This document shows positions 26,288 through 34,335 of a stretch of DNA of 64,000 nucleotides, in pieces. Each line of letters begins with the position of its first letter. Within the stretch, counting starts at the first letter, position 1. Source of the DNA: Petroclostridium sp. X23. Its GTDB lineage: Bacteria; Bacillota; Clostridia; SK-Y3. The notes beneath the pieces were generated by a model that saw nothing but the letters and a program-made list of their open reading frames with translations, was not told where the DNA came from and made no database searches. The translations under genes and the position numbers were made by a program. The stretch lies in the NCBI RefSeq assembly GCF_030013905.1, contig NZ_CP124862.1, positions 3,723,051-3,787,050 of the forward strand. The letters are read 5' to 3'.

Positions 26288-26316
26288 TTGCAAAATGTAT
26301 ACTAATGCAATATACT
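26288..26316 (+). promoter_or_regulatory. Candidate sigma-A promoter of the GarR-type gene
   Basis: TTGCAA, 17-bp spacer, TATACT, about 75 bp before the start codon. Confidence 0.5.
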
Positions 26317-26389
26317 ATACTTGAAGTAGGCCTATATGAGGCGGATTTATGTAGTTCTATATTATACAATTTAAATAGGAGGTACACAT

Positions 26390-27289
26390 ATGGGTAAGAA
26401 AATTGGATTTATAGGATTGGGAATCATGGGAAAACCCATGGCTAAAAACCTGTTGAAGGCAGGTTACTCGTTGGTGGTATTTGATATCAATGCTGATGCG
26501 GTGAATGAAGTTGTAGCCGCTGGCGCTGAAAAAGGCGATTCTATTAAAGATGTGGCTCAAAAGAGTGAAATAATTATAACCATGCTGCCTAATTCACCAC
26601 ATGTAAAGCAAGTGGTATTAGGAGAGAATGGAGTTTTGGAAGGAGCTAACCCAGGGGCGATTTTAGTTGATATGAGTTCTATCGCGCCTTTGGTTTCAAA
26701 AGAAGTATCTGATGCGGTTAAGAAAAAGGATATCGTGATGATAGATGCGCCGGTAAGTGGGGGAGAACCTAAAGCAATTGATGGCACATTATCTATTATG
26801 GTAGGCGGACCGGCAGATGCTTTTGAGCAAGTAAAAGACATACTGGAAGTAATGGGCGGCTCGGTAGTCAGAGTTGGAGAAATCGGAAGCGGTAATACTA
26901 CTAAGCTTGCAAATCAGATTATCGTGGCGTTGAACATTGCAGCGATGTCTGAGGCGATGGTACTAGCTACCAAGGCCGGTGTGGATCCTGAAAGCGTATA
27001 CCAGGCGATTCGTGGCGGATTAGCAGGAAGTACGGTTCTGGATGCTAAGGTTCCGTTGGTGTTGGATAGAAATTTCAAACCTGGATTTAGAATCGAATTA
27101 CATATTAAAGATCTTATGAATGCTATAGATACAGGACATGAAGTAGGAGTGCCGCTGCCATTAACTACTCAGATCATGGAGATCATGCAAGCACTTAAAG
27201 TGGATGGTAAAGCTAAAGATGATCATGGCGGTGTTGTTCAGTTCTATGAAAAATTAGCTCAAATAGAAGTTAAAAGAAGTAGTAAATAG
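26390..27289 (+). CDS. garR: Beta-hydroxyacid dehydrogenase, tartronate semialdehyde reductase-like
   Basis: 299-residue NAD(P)H-dependent reductase of the 3-hydroxyisobutyrate/GarR family. The dinucleotide motif IGFIGLGIMGKPMAKNLL is followed by substrate loop DAPVSGGEPKAIDGTLSI and catalytic lysine region GSGNTTKLANQIIVALN. The best match by eye is 2-hydroxy-3-oxopropionate (tartronate semialdehyde) reductase, which makes glycerate. Other members reduce succinic, methylmalonic or sulfolactaldehyde-type semialdehydes, so the substrate is an inference. ATG behind AGGAGG. It has its own terminator and lies next to the sigma-54 controlled cassette. Confidence 0.8.
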   Translation: MGKKIGFIGLGIMGKPMAKNLLKAGYSLVVFDINADAVNEVVAAGAEKGDSIKDVAQKSEIIITMLPNSPHVKQVVLGENGVLEGANPGAILVDMSSIAPLVSKEVSDAVKKKDIVMIDAPVSGGEPKAIDGTLSIMVGGPADAFEQVKDILEVMGGSVVRVGEIGSGNTTKLANQIIVALNIAAMSEAMVLATKAGVDPESVYQAIRGGLAGSTVLDAKVPLVLDRNFKPGFRIELHIKDLMNAIDTGHEVGVPLPLTTQIMEIMQALKVDGKAKDDHGGVVQFYEKLAQIEVKRSSK

Positions 27290-27308
27290 TAGTAAGTAAT
27301 ATAATTTT

Positions 27309-27356
27309 GTTCACGGCTTACAGTTTGTATTAAGAACTGTAGGCCGTGAACTTTTT
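27309..27356 (+). terminator. Terminator after the GarR-type gene
   Basis: A 17-bp stem (GTTCACGGCTTACAGTT, one wobble) and five Ts. The arms contain GTTCACG/CGTGAAC, similar to the heptad units at 32115 and 49469. Confidence 0.85.
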
Positions 27357-27361
27357 CATAA

Positions 27362-27385
27362 TCTCCCCACTATCCACTCCCCACT
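27362..27385 (+). repeat. Short CTCCCCA-type heptad repeat
   Basis: CTCCCCACTATCCACTCCCC, three 7-bp units, followed by an AAGCAATATATC-type tail related to the one at 14104. Confidence 0.55.
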
Positions 27386-27446
27386 AAAGCAATATATCCC
27401 ATTTAAAATCTCTGTGTATTTAATCTAGTGAAAAAAATATCAATTC

Positions 27447-27491
27447 ATTTCATGTTTTACATATGAAACAAACATGTATCGATTATGAAAC
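27447..27491 (+). promoter_or_regulatory. Candidate upstream activator sites for promoter P1
   Basis: ATGAAAC occurs at 27463 and 27485, 22 bp apart (two helical turns), with ATTTCAT at 27447 and a CATGTTT/AAACATG inverted repeat (27451-27476). The sites lie about 150-180 bp upstream of the -24 element, the usual distance for sigma-54 enhancers. Confidence 0.5.
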
Positions 27492-27631
27492 AATTCATGA
27501 TATCATGCTGTGCGAATAGTTTGCATCTTGATTTTATTTTATTATATATCATTTAAAGGCAGTAGCTCATAAACACTTATTTGTTTGTGGTTCATTGTTT
27601 TTTTCTAATTATTGAGTATTATAATAAAAAA

Positions 27632-27647
27632 TGGCATAATTCTTGCA
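27632..27647 (+). promoter_or_regulatory. Sigma-54 promoter P1 (-24/-12)
   Basis: TGGCATA, 4 nt, TTGCA: full match to the sigma-54 consensus with exact GG-GC spacing, about 50 bp before the tctC start codon. Confidence 0.85.
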
Positions 27648-27698
27648 AATATTAAATTGCGTAACTCATTAATAAAAAGATTATGAGGAGGATGTTCA

Positions 27699-28760
27699 AT
27701 GAAAAAGTATCAAAAAGTTTTTGCACTTGCGTTAGCTATGCTGATGCTTATCTCTGTATTTGCGGTAGGATGCGCAAAGAAAGAAGAGCCGAAACCTGCA
27801 GCAGAAACAAAACAGGAAGATGTTAAAAAAGAAGAACCGAAAGCTGCTGAACCGAAGAAAGAAGAAGTGAAATATCCGACTAAACCTATCCAGGTTATAG
27901 TGCCTGCCGGAGCTGGCGGAGATACTGATTTTAATGCCAGAATACTAGGGAAAGCCCTTGAGAAAGAAATTGGTCAGCCTATTGTAATTGTTAATGTAAA
28001 TGGTGCCGGCGGATCTCTAGGTTCAAAGAAAGTAAAAGATTCCGATCCGGACGGATATAATGTATTGTTCTTCCATCCGGGGATGTTGTTGAATAAAATG
28101 TTAGGCCTTACAGAGTTTACGTTCTCTGACCTTGAAGTAGCTGCCATCGCGGTTTTAGATGATACTAACGTATTTGCTGTAAATGCGGAAGCGCCATATA
28201 ATAACTTACAAGAATTCGTAGAAGCGGCTAAAAAAGAGCCTAAAAAATATAAATTCGCTACAGAAGTAGGTTCTTTCACTCACTTGCAGTCATTGGCATT
28301 CCAAAAAGCGGCAGATGTTGAGCTGAATATTGTTGATGTTGGCGGCGCTGCTCAAAAGACAGCTGCATTGCTTGGAAAACAAATCGATGTCATCGGAACA
28401 CAGTATGGTTTAATCAAAGACCATATTACATCCGGTAAATTCAAAGTGTTAGGTGTTATGTCCGAAGAGAAAAACCCGTTGATGCCGGAAGTTCCGACAT
28501 TTAAAGAACAAGGATATGATGTAGCCTTTACGAAATACTTCTTCTATGCGTTCCCGAAAGGAACTCCTAAAGAAATCGTAGAAAAGTTCTCTAAAGCAGT
28601 TGAAAATGTTGTTAAGAATGATACTGAATATCAGCAAGCTGCAAAAAACTTCTTAGTATCACCAACTTATATGGCGCCGGAAGAAGCTATTAAGTATTTG
28701 AAAGATAAAGAAGCTTTCTATGATACATTTAAAGAAACGATTATGTCTCAAAAGAAATAA
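27699..28760 (+). CDS. TctC-type substrate-binding lipoprotein, copy 1
   Basis: 353-residue extracytoplasmic solute receptor of a tripartite tricarboxylate transporter (TTT). The signal peptide ends with lipobox FAVGC (Cys near residue 25), then a Lys/Glu-rich linker to about residue 60, then the Bug/TctC domain (PTKPIQVIVPAGAGGDTDFN, NVNGAGGSLGSKKV, then the conserved carboxylate-binding loop regions). From residue 65 onward it is about 98 percent identical by eye to copy 2 at 35376, while signal peptide and linker differ. It is a single-gene unit between a sigma-54 promoter and a terminator, so it must use TctA/TctB encoded elsewhere, most simply those at 36726-38717. Confidence 0.92.
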   Translation: MKKYQKVFALALAMLMLISVFAVGCAKKEEPKPAAETKQEDVKKEEPKAAEPKKEEVKYPTKPIQVIVPAGAGGDTDFNARILGKALEKEIGQPIVIVNVNGAGGSLGSKKVKDSDPDGYNVLFFHPGMLLNKMLGLTEFTFSDLEVAAIAVLDDTNVFAVNAEAPYNNLQEFVEAAKKEPKKYKFATEVGSFTHLQSLAFQKAADVELNIVDVGGAAQKTAALLGKQIDVIGTQYGLIKDHITSGKFKVLGVMSEEKNPLMPEVPTFKEQGYDVAFTKYFFYAFPKGTPKEIVEKFSKAVENVVKNDTEYQQAAKNFLVSPTYMAPEEAIKYLKDKEAFYDTFKETIMSQKK

Positions 28761-28771
28761 TCATATTTAAA

Positions 28772-28810
28772 AATAAAAGCAGGAATTTTGGTTCCTGCTT
28801 TTATTTTTTT
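28772..28810 (+). terminator. Terminator after tctC copy 1
   Basis: A 14-bp perfect stem (AATAAAAGCAGGAA) with a 6-nt loop and a T-run. Confidence 0.92.
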
Positions 28811-28923
28811 GCATTTTTCCTGCCGTATTTCTCATTATTCATGTGCGCTTTCAACAAACTTCTATTTATTCTATTAACCCTATAAGTTAACTTGATAGAT
28901 TTTGTTTAAAATATGAAAAAATG

Positions 28924-28952
28924 TTTCAATGATGTAACATTAATGGTATAAT
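28924..28952 (+). promoter_or_regulatory. Sigma-A promoter of the activator gene
   Basis: TTTCAA, 17-bp spacer, TATAAT, ending about 40 bp before the start codon. The -35 lies inside a GTTTC half-site (28923-28927) like those of the two sigma-54 promoters, which would allow autoregulation. Confidence 0.5.
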
Positions 28953-28993
28953 GTATATAAAATTAGTCAAATAGAACTTGTGAGGGATAGCAG

Positions 28994-30955
28994 ATGATAA
29001 AGATCACGGCGATAGCACCGTATCAGGAGTTTGGAGATCTATTTAGGGATATGTTTGAAAAACATGAACAGTATATGCATAAAACCGACTATGAAGCTAA
29101 TGAAGAAAGCGAATATGAGCTGGAAGTAATCGTTGCAACTGCGGATAATGCTATTAATAAAGTAAGCGTAGATTCCGATGTGATTGTAGCAAGAGGTGCA
29201 ACAGCAACGATATTGAGGAATAAAAACTGCCAGATACCTATAGTTGAAATCCCAATACCCGGACATGATATTGTTCGTGCCCTGTATGAGTGTAAAGTGA
29301 AGTATGGTAATAAAAAAATCGGTGCTATAGGCACTGTGAATATGGTTATGGGTGTTGAAGATTTTTCCGATATATTAGGGTTGGATATTAAGTCCTATAT
29401 TTTTACCGATCATGATGGTATTATTGACACGATAAATTTAGCAGTAAAAGAAGGCGTGGAAATCATCATGGGAGGGATTAATACATGTATATTTGCAGAG
29501 AAATTGGGACCTAAGGCTATACTGCTTAAATCGGGCCCGGAAGCCATATTGTATGCCATCTCGGAAGCTAAAAGAGTAGCGAATATCAGCAGGAGAGAGC
29601 AAGAAAAAGCCCTGCGTTTTAAGACGATATTGGACTACGCCTATGAGGGTGTTATTGCTATTGATGATAGTAATATAATATCTGTGTTTAACGCTTCTGC
29701 GGAAAAGATATTTAGCGTTCAAGCGCAAGCAGCCATCGGTAGGTGCGTAAATGATATACTGCCAAAATCCAAATTCAGAGATTTGATCAATACCTATAAG
29801 GAATATATTGGTGAGATCGTCAGGCATAATAATGTTCAATTGGCTGTAAATAGGGTTCCCATCATGCTTAAGGGAGAAAAAGTAGGAGCCGTAATTACGT
29901 TTCAAGATGTAACAAGAATCCAAGAAATAGAGGGAAAGATTAGAGAAAAGATCTATACACGGGGGCATGTAGCGAAGCATACTTTTGATGATATCATTGG
30001 CCGGAGCAGCAAACTGAATGAAGCAATACAAACTGCCAAAAGATTCAGCCAAGTGGACTCTAATATTCTAATTGTGGGTGAGACCGGCACAGGAAAAGAA
30101 CTATTCGCTCAGAGTATCCATAACTATAGTCCGAGAGCCCAGGGGCCGTTTGTGGCAGTAAACTGTGCTGCGCTTCCGGAAAATTTGCTGGAAAGTGAGT
30201 TGTTTGGGTATGTAGAAGGTGCTTTTACAGGTGCCGCTAAAGGCGGAAAACCCGGGCTGTTCGAGTTAGCGCACCGGGGAACTATCTTTTTGGACGAGAT
30301 TTCCGAAATATCTTTAAAGCTTCAAGGCCGTTTGCTGAGGGTTTTACAAGAAAAAGAGATTATGCGTCTTGGACATGATAGGGTTATTCCGGTAGATGTA
30401 CGAATTATTGCCGCAACCAATAAAGATTTATATACATTTTCGCAAAAAGGAGAATTTAGAGAAGACTTATATTATAGGCTGGATATACTGAAAATTAATT
30501 TGCCTGCACTAAAGGAAAGGAAAGAGGATATACCACTTATAGCAGATAGTTTGGTGAAAAAATATGGAGATCAATTCAAAAAAACGGATATGGTAGTGTC
30601 GGAAAGTGCAAAAAAGATGATGCGGGAGTATAACTGGTCGGGAAATATCAGAGAGCTAAGCAATATCTGTGAAAGACTGGTAGTATTAAGTCGAAGTAAT
30701 ATTATAGATGTAGATGAGGTTAAAGCTGTTCTACCCAACAGAATGAGTGTGAAGCTGACGGTAGAAGAGGAAAATGTGGTGAGTGACGCAACTCTTTCGA
30801 ATAATCATTATATTCAGGAAATGAAAGAATTTGAAAAAGATAGAATTAAAGACGCGCTTGCCAAGGTCAGATATAATAAGAATAAGGCTGCGGAGCTTTT
30901 AGGTGTTAGCAGAACAACTTTATGGAGAAAAATGAAAGAATTGAATATTCGCTAG
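28994..30955 (+). CDS. Sigma-54-dependent activator with PrpR-type sensor domain
   Basis: 653-residue enhancer-binding protein. Residues 1-195 form a PrpR_N-type sensor domain of the family that responds to small organic acids (MIKITAIAPYQEFGDLFRDM, ARGATATILRNK). A PAS domain follows (about 205-310; DYAYEGVIAIDDSNIISVFN), then an AAA+ domain with Walker A GETGTGKELFAQ, the sigma-54 contact loop GAFTGA, FLDEISEISLKLQ and RLGHDRVIPVDVRIIAATN. A C-terminal Fis-type helix-turn-helix (NKNKAAELLGVSRTTLWRKM) ends the protein. ATG at 28994 behind GAGGGATAG. Its position between two sigma-54 promoters strongly suggests it drives both. Confidence 0.93.
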   Translation: MIKITAIAPYQEFGDLFRDMFEKHEQYMHKTDYEANEESEYELEVIVATADNAINKVSVDSDVIVARGATATILRNKNCQIPIVEIPIPGHDIVRALYECKVKYGNKKIGAIGTVNMVMGVEDFSDILGLDIKSYIFTDHDGIIDTINLAVKEGVEIIMGGINTCIFAEKLGPKAILLKSGPEAILYAISEAKRVANISRREQEKALRFKTILDYAYEGVIAIDDSNIISVFNASAEKIFSVQAQAAIGRCVNDILPKSKFRDLINTYKEYIGEIVRHNNVQLAVNRVPIMLKGEKVGAVITFQDVTRIQEIEGKIREKIYTRGHVAKHTFDDIIGRSSKLNEAIQTAKRFSQVDSNILIVGETGTGKELFAQSIHNYSPRAQGPFVAVNCAALPENLLESELFGYVEGAFTGAAKGGKPGLFELAHRGTIFLDEISEISLKLQGRLLRVLQEKEIMRLGHDRVIPVDVRIIAATNKDLYTFSQKGEFREDLYYRLDILKINLPALKERKEDIPLIADSLVKKYGDQFKKTDMVVSESAKKMMREYNWSGNIRELSNICERLVVLSRSNIIDVDEVKAVLPNRMSVKLTVEEENVVSDATLSNNHYIQEMKEFEKDRIKDALAKVRYNKNKAAELLGVSRTTLWRKMKELNIR

Positions 30956-31003
30956 GAAAATAGTGGGGTTTTATTCTGTATTTGTGGGTATGTGTGGAAT
31001 TGT

Positions 31004-31040
31004 GTTTCAAAACGGTTTCGGGAATGAAACGTTTTGAAAC
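31004..31040 (+). promoter_or_regulatory. Palindromic activator site cluster for promoter P2
   Basis: GTTTC at 31004 and 31015 and GAAAC at 31026 and 31036, spaced 11, 11 and 10 bp, forming a nested palindrome with 11-bp outer arms (GTTTCAAAACG). One-turn phasing, dyad symmetry and a distance of about 150 bp to the -24 element fit an enhancer for the Fis-type HTH of the adjacent activator. Confidence 0.7.
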
Positions 31041-31169
31041 GAAAACGACGCAAATGAAATATTGGAATGGTTTAATAAATTACCAAGGTTCATCACTAAT
31101 TATTTCTTTTAATAGAAATAATATAGAAAAGGGTAATTTATTAAACCTTTTTTTATGTAATATGAAACT

Positions 31170-31185
31170 TGGCATAGATATTGCA
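31170..31185 (+). promoter_or_regulatory. Sigma-54 promoter P2 (-24/-12)
   Basis: TGGCATA, 4 nt, TTGCA, matching P1 at 27632 in both boxes and spacing. It lies about 120 bp before the aldolase start. Confidence 0.85.
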
Positions 31186-31305
31186 AATAATAATTAGTGA
31201 ATAATAAAAACTTACGTATGCTGCCAAAACATGATGCAATAAAAAGTTATTGGCGGGTAAAATAAAAAGGTATGGGTATACCTTAAAAAATAAGGAGGAC
31301 TTAAT

Positions 31306-32070
31306 ATGAGTAATTTAAAAGAAAGATTGAAAAATGGGGAGTCTGTTGTTGGAACAATGGTGACAGTATTTGATAATCCGGATATTGTTAAAATGTTAAA
31401 AGTATGCGGATTTGATTTGTTTATTGTTGATTCCGAACACGGGTACATGGATTACAGCAAGGTAGCCGGACTATTCGCTGTAGCGAAATCAGCAGGTATT
31501 GCCGGTCTGGTAAGAATCCCGGAAGTAAAAAGAGAAGTTGTATTAAAATACATGGAAATGGGGGCCGATGGATTATTATTACCTAATACAGAAACCGTTG
31601 ATCAGGCAAAAGCTTTGGTTGATTATTCAAAATATTACCCGATGGGCAATAGGGGTGTTTCCTTATTAAGAGGTCATACAGGATATGAAAAAGTGCCGAG
31701 TGCTGTGGAATATATGAACAAGGCCAATGATGAGACCATTTTGATGATACAAATCGAATCTCCAATCGGTGTGCAAAATGTTGGTGATATTCTAGATGTA
31801 GAAGGCATAGATGCGGCATTTATCGGACCTAACGATTTATCTCAAAGTATGGGAATCATGGGGCAGATGGATAATCCTGAATTTATAAAAGCAATTGAGA
31901 GTGTCATTACAGCGGCTAAGGAGAGAAATAAGTTCTCAGGGATCCATATGATGGCAACCGACGCATTGCAAAAGTGGATTGATAAAGGTATGACTTTGAA
32001 CCTCTGGGCAAATGATGTTGTAATGCTGATGAATTCCGCCAGAGATGGATTGGCCAAGCTTAAGAAGTAA
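31306..32070 (+). CDS. HpaI/HpcH-family class II aldolase
   Basis: 254-residue metal-dependent pyruvate aldolase of the GarL/HpaI family, which splits 2-oxo-4-hydroxy acids into pyruvate and an aldehyde. Landmarks: substrate/base histidine in DSEHGYMDYSKV, VRIPEV with the conserved Arg, metal ligand Glu in MIQIESPIGVQN and Asp in IGPNDLSQSMG. Full length. 2-Dehydro-3-deoxyglucarate is the classical GarL substrate and would give tartronate semialdehyde for the GarR-type enzyme, but specificity cannot be read off. First gene of the sigma-54 operon; ATG with AAGGAGG upstream. Confidence 0.88.
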   Translation: MSNLKERLKNGESVVGTMVTVFDNPDIVKMLKVCGFDLFIVDSEHGYMDYSKVAGLFAVAKSAGIAGLVRIPEVKREVVLKYMEMGADGLLLPNTETVDQAKALVDYSKYYPMGNRGVSLLRGHTGYEKVPSAVEYMNKANDETILMIQIESPIGVQNVGDILDVEGIDAAFIGPNDLSQSMGIMGQMDNPEFIKAIESVITAAKERNKFSGIHMMATDALQKWIDKGMTLNLWANDVVMLMNSARDGLAKLKK

Positions 32071-32114
32071 TGAACAACTGGCTTTGACACTGGTTTTGGC
32101 AAGAAGATTTATTA

Positions 32115-32143
32115 GTTCACAGTTCATAATTCACGGTTCACAG
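32115..32143 (+). repeat. Heptad repeat (GTTCACA type)
   Basis: Four 7-bp units GTTCACA, GTTCATA, ATTCACG, GTTCACA between the aldolase and the next gene, a sequence variant of the same 7-bp repeat class. Confidence 0.65.
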
Positions 32144-32199
32144 AAAATCAATATGGGCGGATATGAGCCGTGAATTTAATATTTAGGAGGGTGTATTTA

Positions 32200-33159
32200 A
32201 TGGCATATAAAGTATTAATACCGCAGGACATTACGGAAGCAGGAAAAGAGTACCTTCGTGAAAAAGGGTATGAGATTAAGATGGGTTCGGGCATAACGGT
32301 TGAAGCGATAAAACAGGATGTTGTAGATTGTGATGCAATACTCGCAAGAACAGCTCCATTTCCGGCGGAAGTTCTTGAAGCCGGAAAAAACCTTAAAGTA
32401 ATTGGAAGACATGGGATCGGTGTAGACAATATTGATGTTGCACGTGCAGAAGAATTAGGAATTTGGGTCACCAATGCACCGCTATCTAATGCAAATTCAG
32501 TTGCGGAACATACGATAACCCTGATTCTCGCTTCGGCAAGAAACCTAGCCTATATTGATAAGGTGTTTAGAAATGGTGATTTTGAAATTAGAAACCGCTT
32601 AAAAGGTATGGACCTGGATGGAAAAACTTTAGGACTGGTGGGGCTAGGCAGAATTGGTACGATGGTAGCAAAGAAAGCGGCTTTGGGGCTGGGAATGAAA
32701 GTGATTGGCTATGACCCGTATATAACAAAAGATAAAGTAGCTCCGGAAATTGAATTTGTTGATAACATGGAAACCATATTCAAAAACGCTGATTTTGTCA
32801 GCTTGCATATGCCTGCTACAAAGGAGACAAAAGGCAGTATAGGTAAGAAATATTTTGAAATGATGAAATCATCCGCTTTTCTGATAAATTGTGCAAGAGG
32901 CGAGGTAGTAGACGAGCTGGAGTTGATTCAGGCATTAAAGGATAAAGCCATTGCCGGTGCTGCGCTAGATGTATTTGAACAAGAACCGCCTGAAAAAGAT
33001 AATGCGCTGTTCGCATTGGATAATGTGATAGTGACACCGCATAATGCTGCATTGACGCAAGAATCTATGGATCGAATGGGATTGCACGCAGCCACAGGAA
33101 TTGATGAAGTTCTTTCAGGTAAGAAGCCGAGCTGGCCTGTAAATAATCCTAAACTTTAA
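32200..33159 (+). CDS. D-2-hydroxyacid dehydrogenase (phosphoglycerate dehydrogenase family)
   Basis: 319-residue NAD-dependent D-isomer-specific 2-hydroxyacid dehydrogenase. Rossmann motif GLVGLGRIGTMVAKKAA, catalytic Arg in NCARGEVVDE, Glu in DVFEQEPP and His in VTPHNAALTQES are all present. It lacks the C-terminal ACT domain of true SerA. ATG 32200 chosen for AGGAGGGTG 6-8 nt upstream. (S)-Sulfolactate dehydrogenase and hydroxypyruvate reductases belong to the same family; the present substrate is not determinable. Second gene of the operon. Confidence 0.87.
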   Translation: MAYKVLIPQDITEAGKEYLREKGYEIKMGSGITVEAIKQDVVDCDAILARTAPFPAEVLEAGKNLKVIGRHGIGVDNIDVARAEELGIWVTNAPLSNANSVAEHTITLILASARNLAYIDKVFRNGDFEIRNRLKGMDLDGKTLGLVGLGRIGTMVAKKAALGLGMKVIGYDPYITKDKVAPEIEFVDNMETIFKNADFVSLHMPATKETKGSIGKKYFEMMKSSAFLINCARGEVVDELELIQALKDKAIAGAALDVFEQEPPEKDNALFALDNVIVTPHNAALTQESMDRMGLHAATGIDEVLSGKKPSWPVNNPKL

Positions 33160-33249
33160 TGTTCTGTGAGAGTGCATTAAGCAATGAATAAATAGGCAAA
33201 ATAATATATGTTAATCACATATAATATTAATGATGAATGGTGAGATAAA

Positions 33250-34317
33250 ATGGCCAAAATAATTGTAGATCCTCAAAAAGCTAAAGAATTTTGTATAGAA
33301 GCATTTGAAGTATTAGAGGTACCTTATAAAGACGCGGCAGTTGTAGCTGATAATCTTATTGAAGGAGAATTGAGAGGGCTAGGCTCCCATGGTCTTTCAC
33401 GAATGAAATTCTACATTAATAAACTGGCGGCCGGAGGATTCAATCCTAAGCCTAATATAAAAATCGTACAAGACAGACCCTCTATGGTGGTCATGGATGC
33501 AGATAATTCCCTGGGTGCAGTGGCGGGTACCAAAGCGATGTCTATGTGCATAGAAAAAGCCAAGCATACCGGTGTAGCTTGTGCAGCTGTTCATAAGGGA
33601 AATCATTTCGGTATTGCAGCGTTTTATTCTATGATGGCATTAGAGCATAATATGATAGGATTTGCGTTATGTAACAGTGTTGCCAAAATGGCAGTATACG
33701 GGGGGATTGACCCTGTGCTTGGGACCAATCCTATCAGTATTGCCGTACCGGCCGGAAAAAAATATCCGTTGGTTTTTGATGCTGCCACCAGTGGTGTTGC
33801 ATTAGGAAAAGTGATGGTAGCAGATATTGAAGGAAAAGCTATTCCGGAAGGATGGGCAATCGATAAGGCAGGAAATCCGACTACTGATGCAAAAGCGGCT
33901 CTTGAAGGCGCAATATTGCCTTTCGGAGGTTATAAAGGGTCCGGTTTGGCGATTATGGTGGACGTCTTTAGTGCAGTCCTAAGCGGTGCACAATTCGGTA
34001 TGTATACCGGTGAATTGCGTGCGGATCCTGAAAAAGGACAAAATGTAGGCTTTTTCTTTGGAGCCATGGATATTTCTAGTTTTCAGGATGTAGATAATTT
34101 TAAAAGTAGAATTGATCAGTTGGTGAACGATCTTAAAGCTTCAAGAAAAGAGAAAGATGTTGAAGAGATCTATATGCCCGGTGAATTGGAATATCTTAAA
34201 AAAGAACAGTTAAGCAAAATAGGTTTTGAAATTGGTCCGGGTGTATTAAGAGACCTCATCAATATTAAAGAAAAGTTTAATTTGAAAAATGATCCGCGTA
34301 AATGGGAAAAGGTATAG
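33250..34317 (+). CDS. Ldh2-family (malate/L-lactate/sulfolactate-type) dehydrogenase
   Basis: 355-residue NAD(P)-dependent oxidoreductase of the Ldh_2 fold, unrelated to classical lactate or malate dehydrogenases. Signature stretches ELRGLGSHGLSRM, HKGNHFGIAAFYSMMAL, GTNPISIAVPAG and LPFGGYKGSGLAIMVDV are typical. Family members oxidise malate, ureidoglycolate, 2,3-diketogulonate or (R)-sulfolactate. Its pairing with a D-2-hydroxyacid dehydrogenase is notable because such pairs can interconvert enantiomers through the common 2-oxo acid. No AGGAGG; GGTGAG lies at the expected place. 18 nt separate it from the next gene. Confidence 0.87.
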   Translation: MAKIIVDPQKAKEFCIEAFEVLEVPYKDAAVVADNLIEGELRGLGSHGLSRMKFYINKLAAGGFNPKPNIKIVQDRPSMVVMDADNSLGAVAGTKAMSMCIEKAKHTGVACAAVHKGNHFGIAAFYSMMALEHNMIGFALCNSVAKMAVYGGIDPVLGTNPISIAVPAGKKYPLVFDAATSGVALGKVMVADIEGKAIPEGWAIDKAGNPTTDAKAALEGAILPFGGYKGSGLAIMVDVFSAVLSGAQFGMYTGELRADPEKGQNVGFFFGAMDISSFQDVDNFKSRIDQLVNDLKASRKEKDVEEIYMPGELEYLKKEQLSKIGFEIGPGVLRDLINIKEKFNLKNDPRKWEKV

Positions 34318-34335
34318 AACATAGGGGGTTAGGTT

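Larger units (their letters stand above)
27290..27698 (+). other. Gene-free regulatory stretch upstream of the first tctC
   Basis: About 410 bases containing the garR terminator, a short CTCC heptad repeat, candidate activator sites and a sigma-54 promoter (all listed). No reading frame of note. Confidence 0.7.
30956..31305 (+). other. Gene-free control region of the catabolic operon
   Basis: About 350 bases between the activator and the aldolase gene, with a phased activator-site cluster and a sigma-54 promoter (listed). A 71-codon frame at 30982-31197 crosses both and has no family resemblance. Confidence 0.7.

Noticed and set aside
29438..30052. 204-codon minus-strand frame
   Set aside because: Antisense shadow of the sigma-54 activator; no ribosome binding site or family resemblance.
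30982..31197. 71-codon frame between the activator and aldolase genes
   Set aside because: Runs across the palindromic enhancer and the sigma-54 promoter; no ribosome binding site and no family features.
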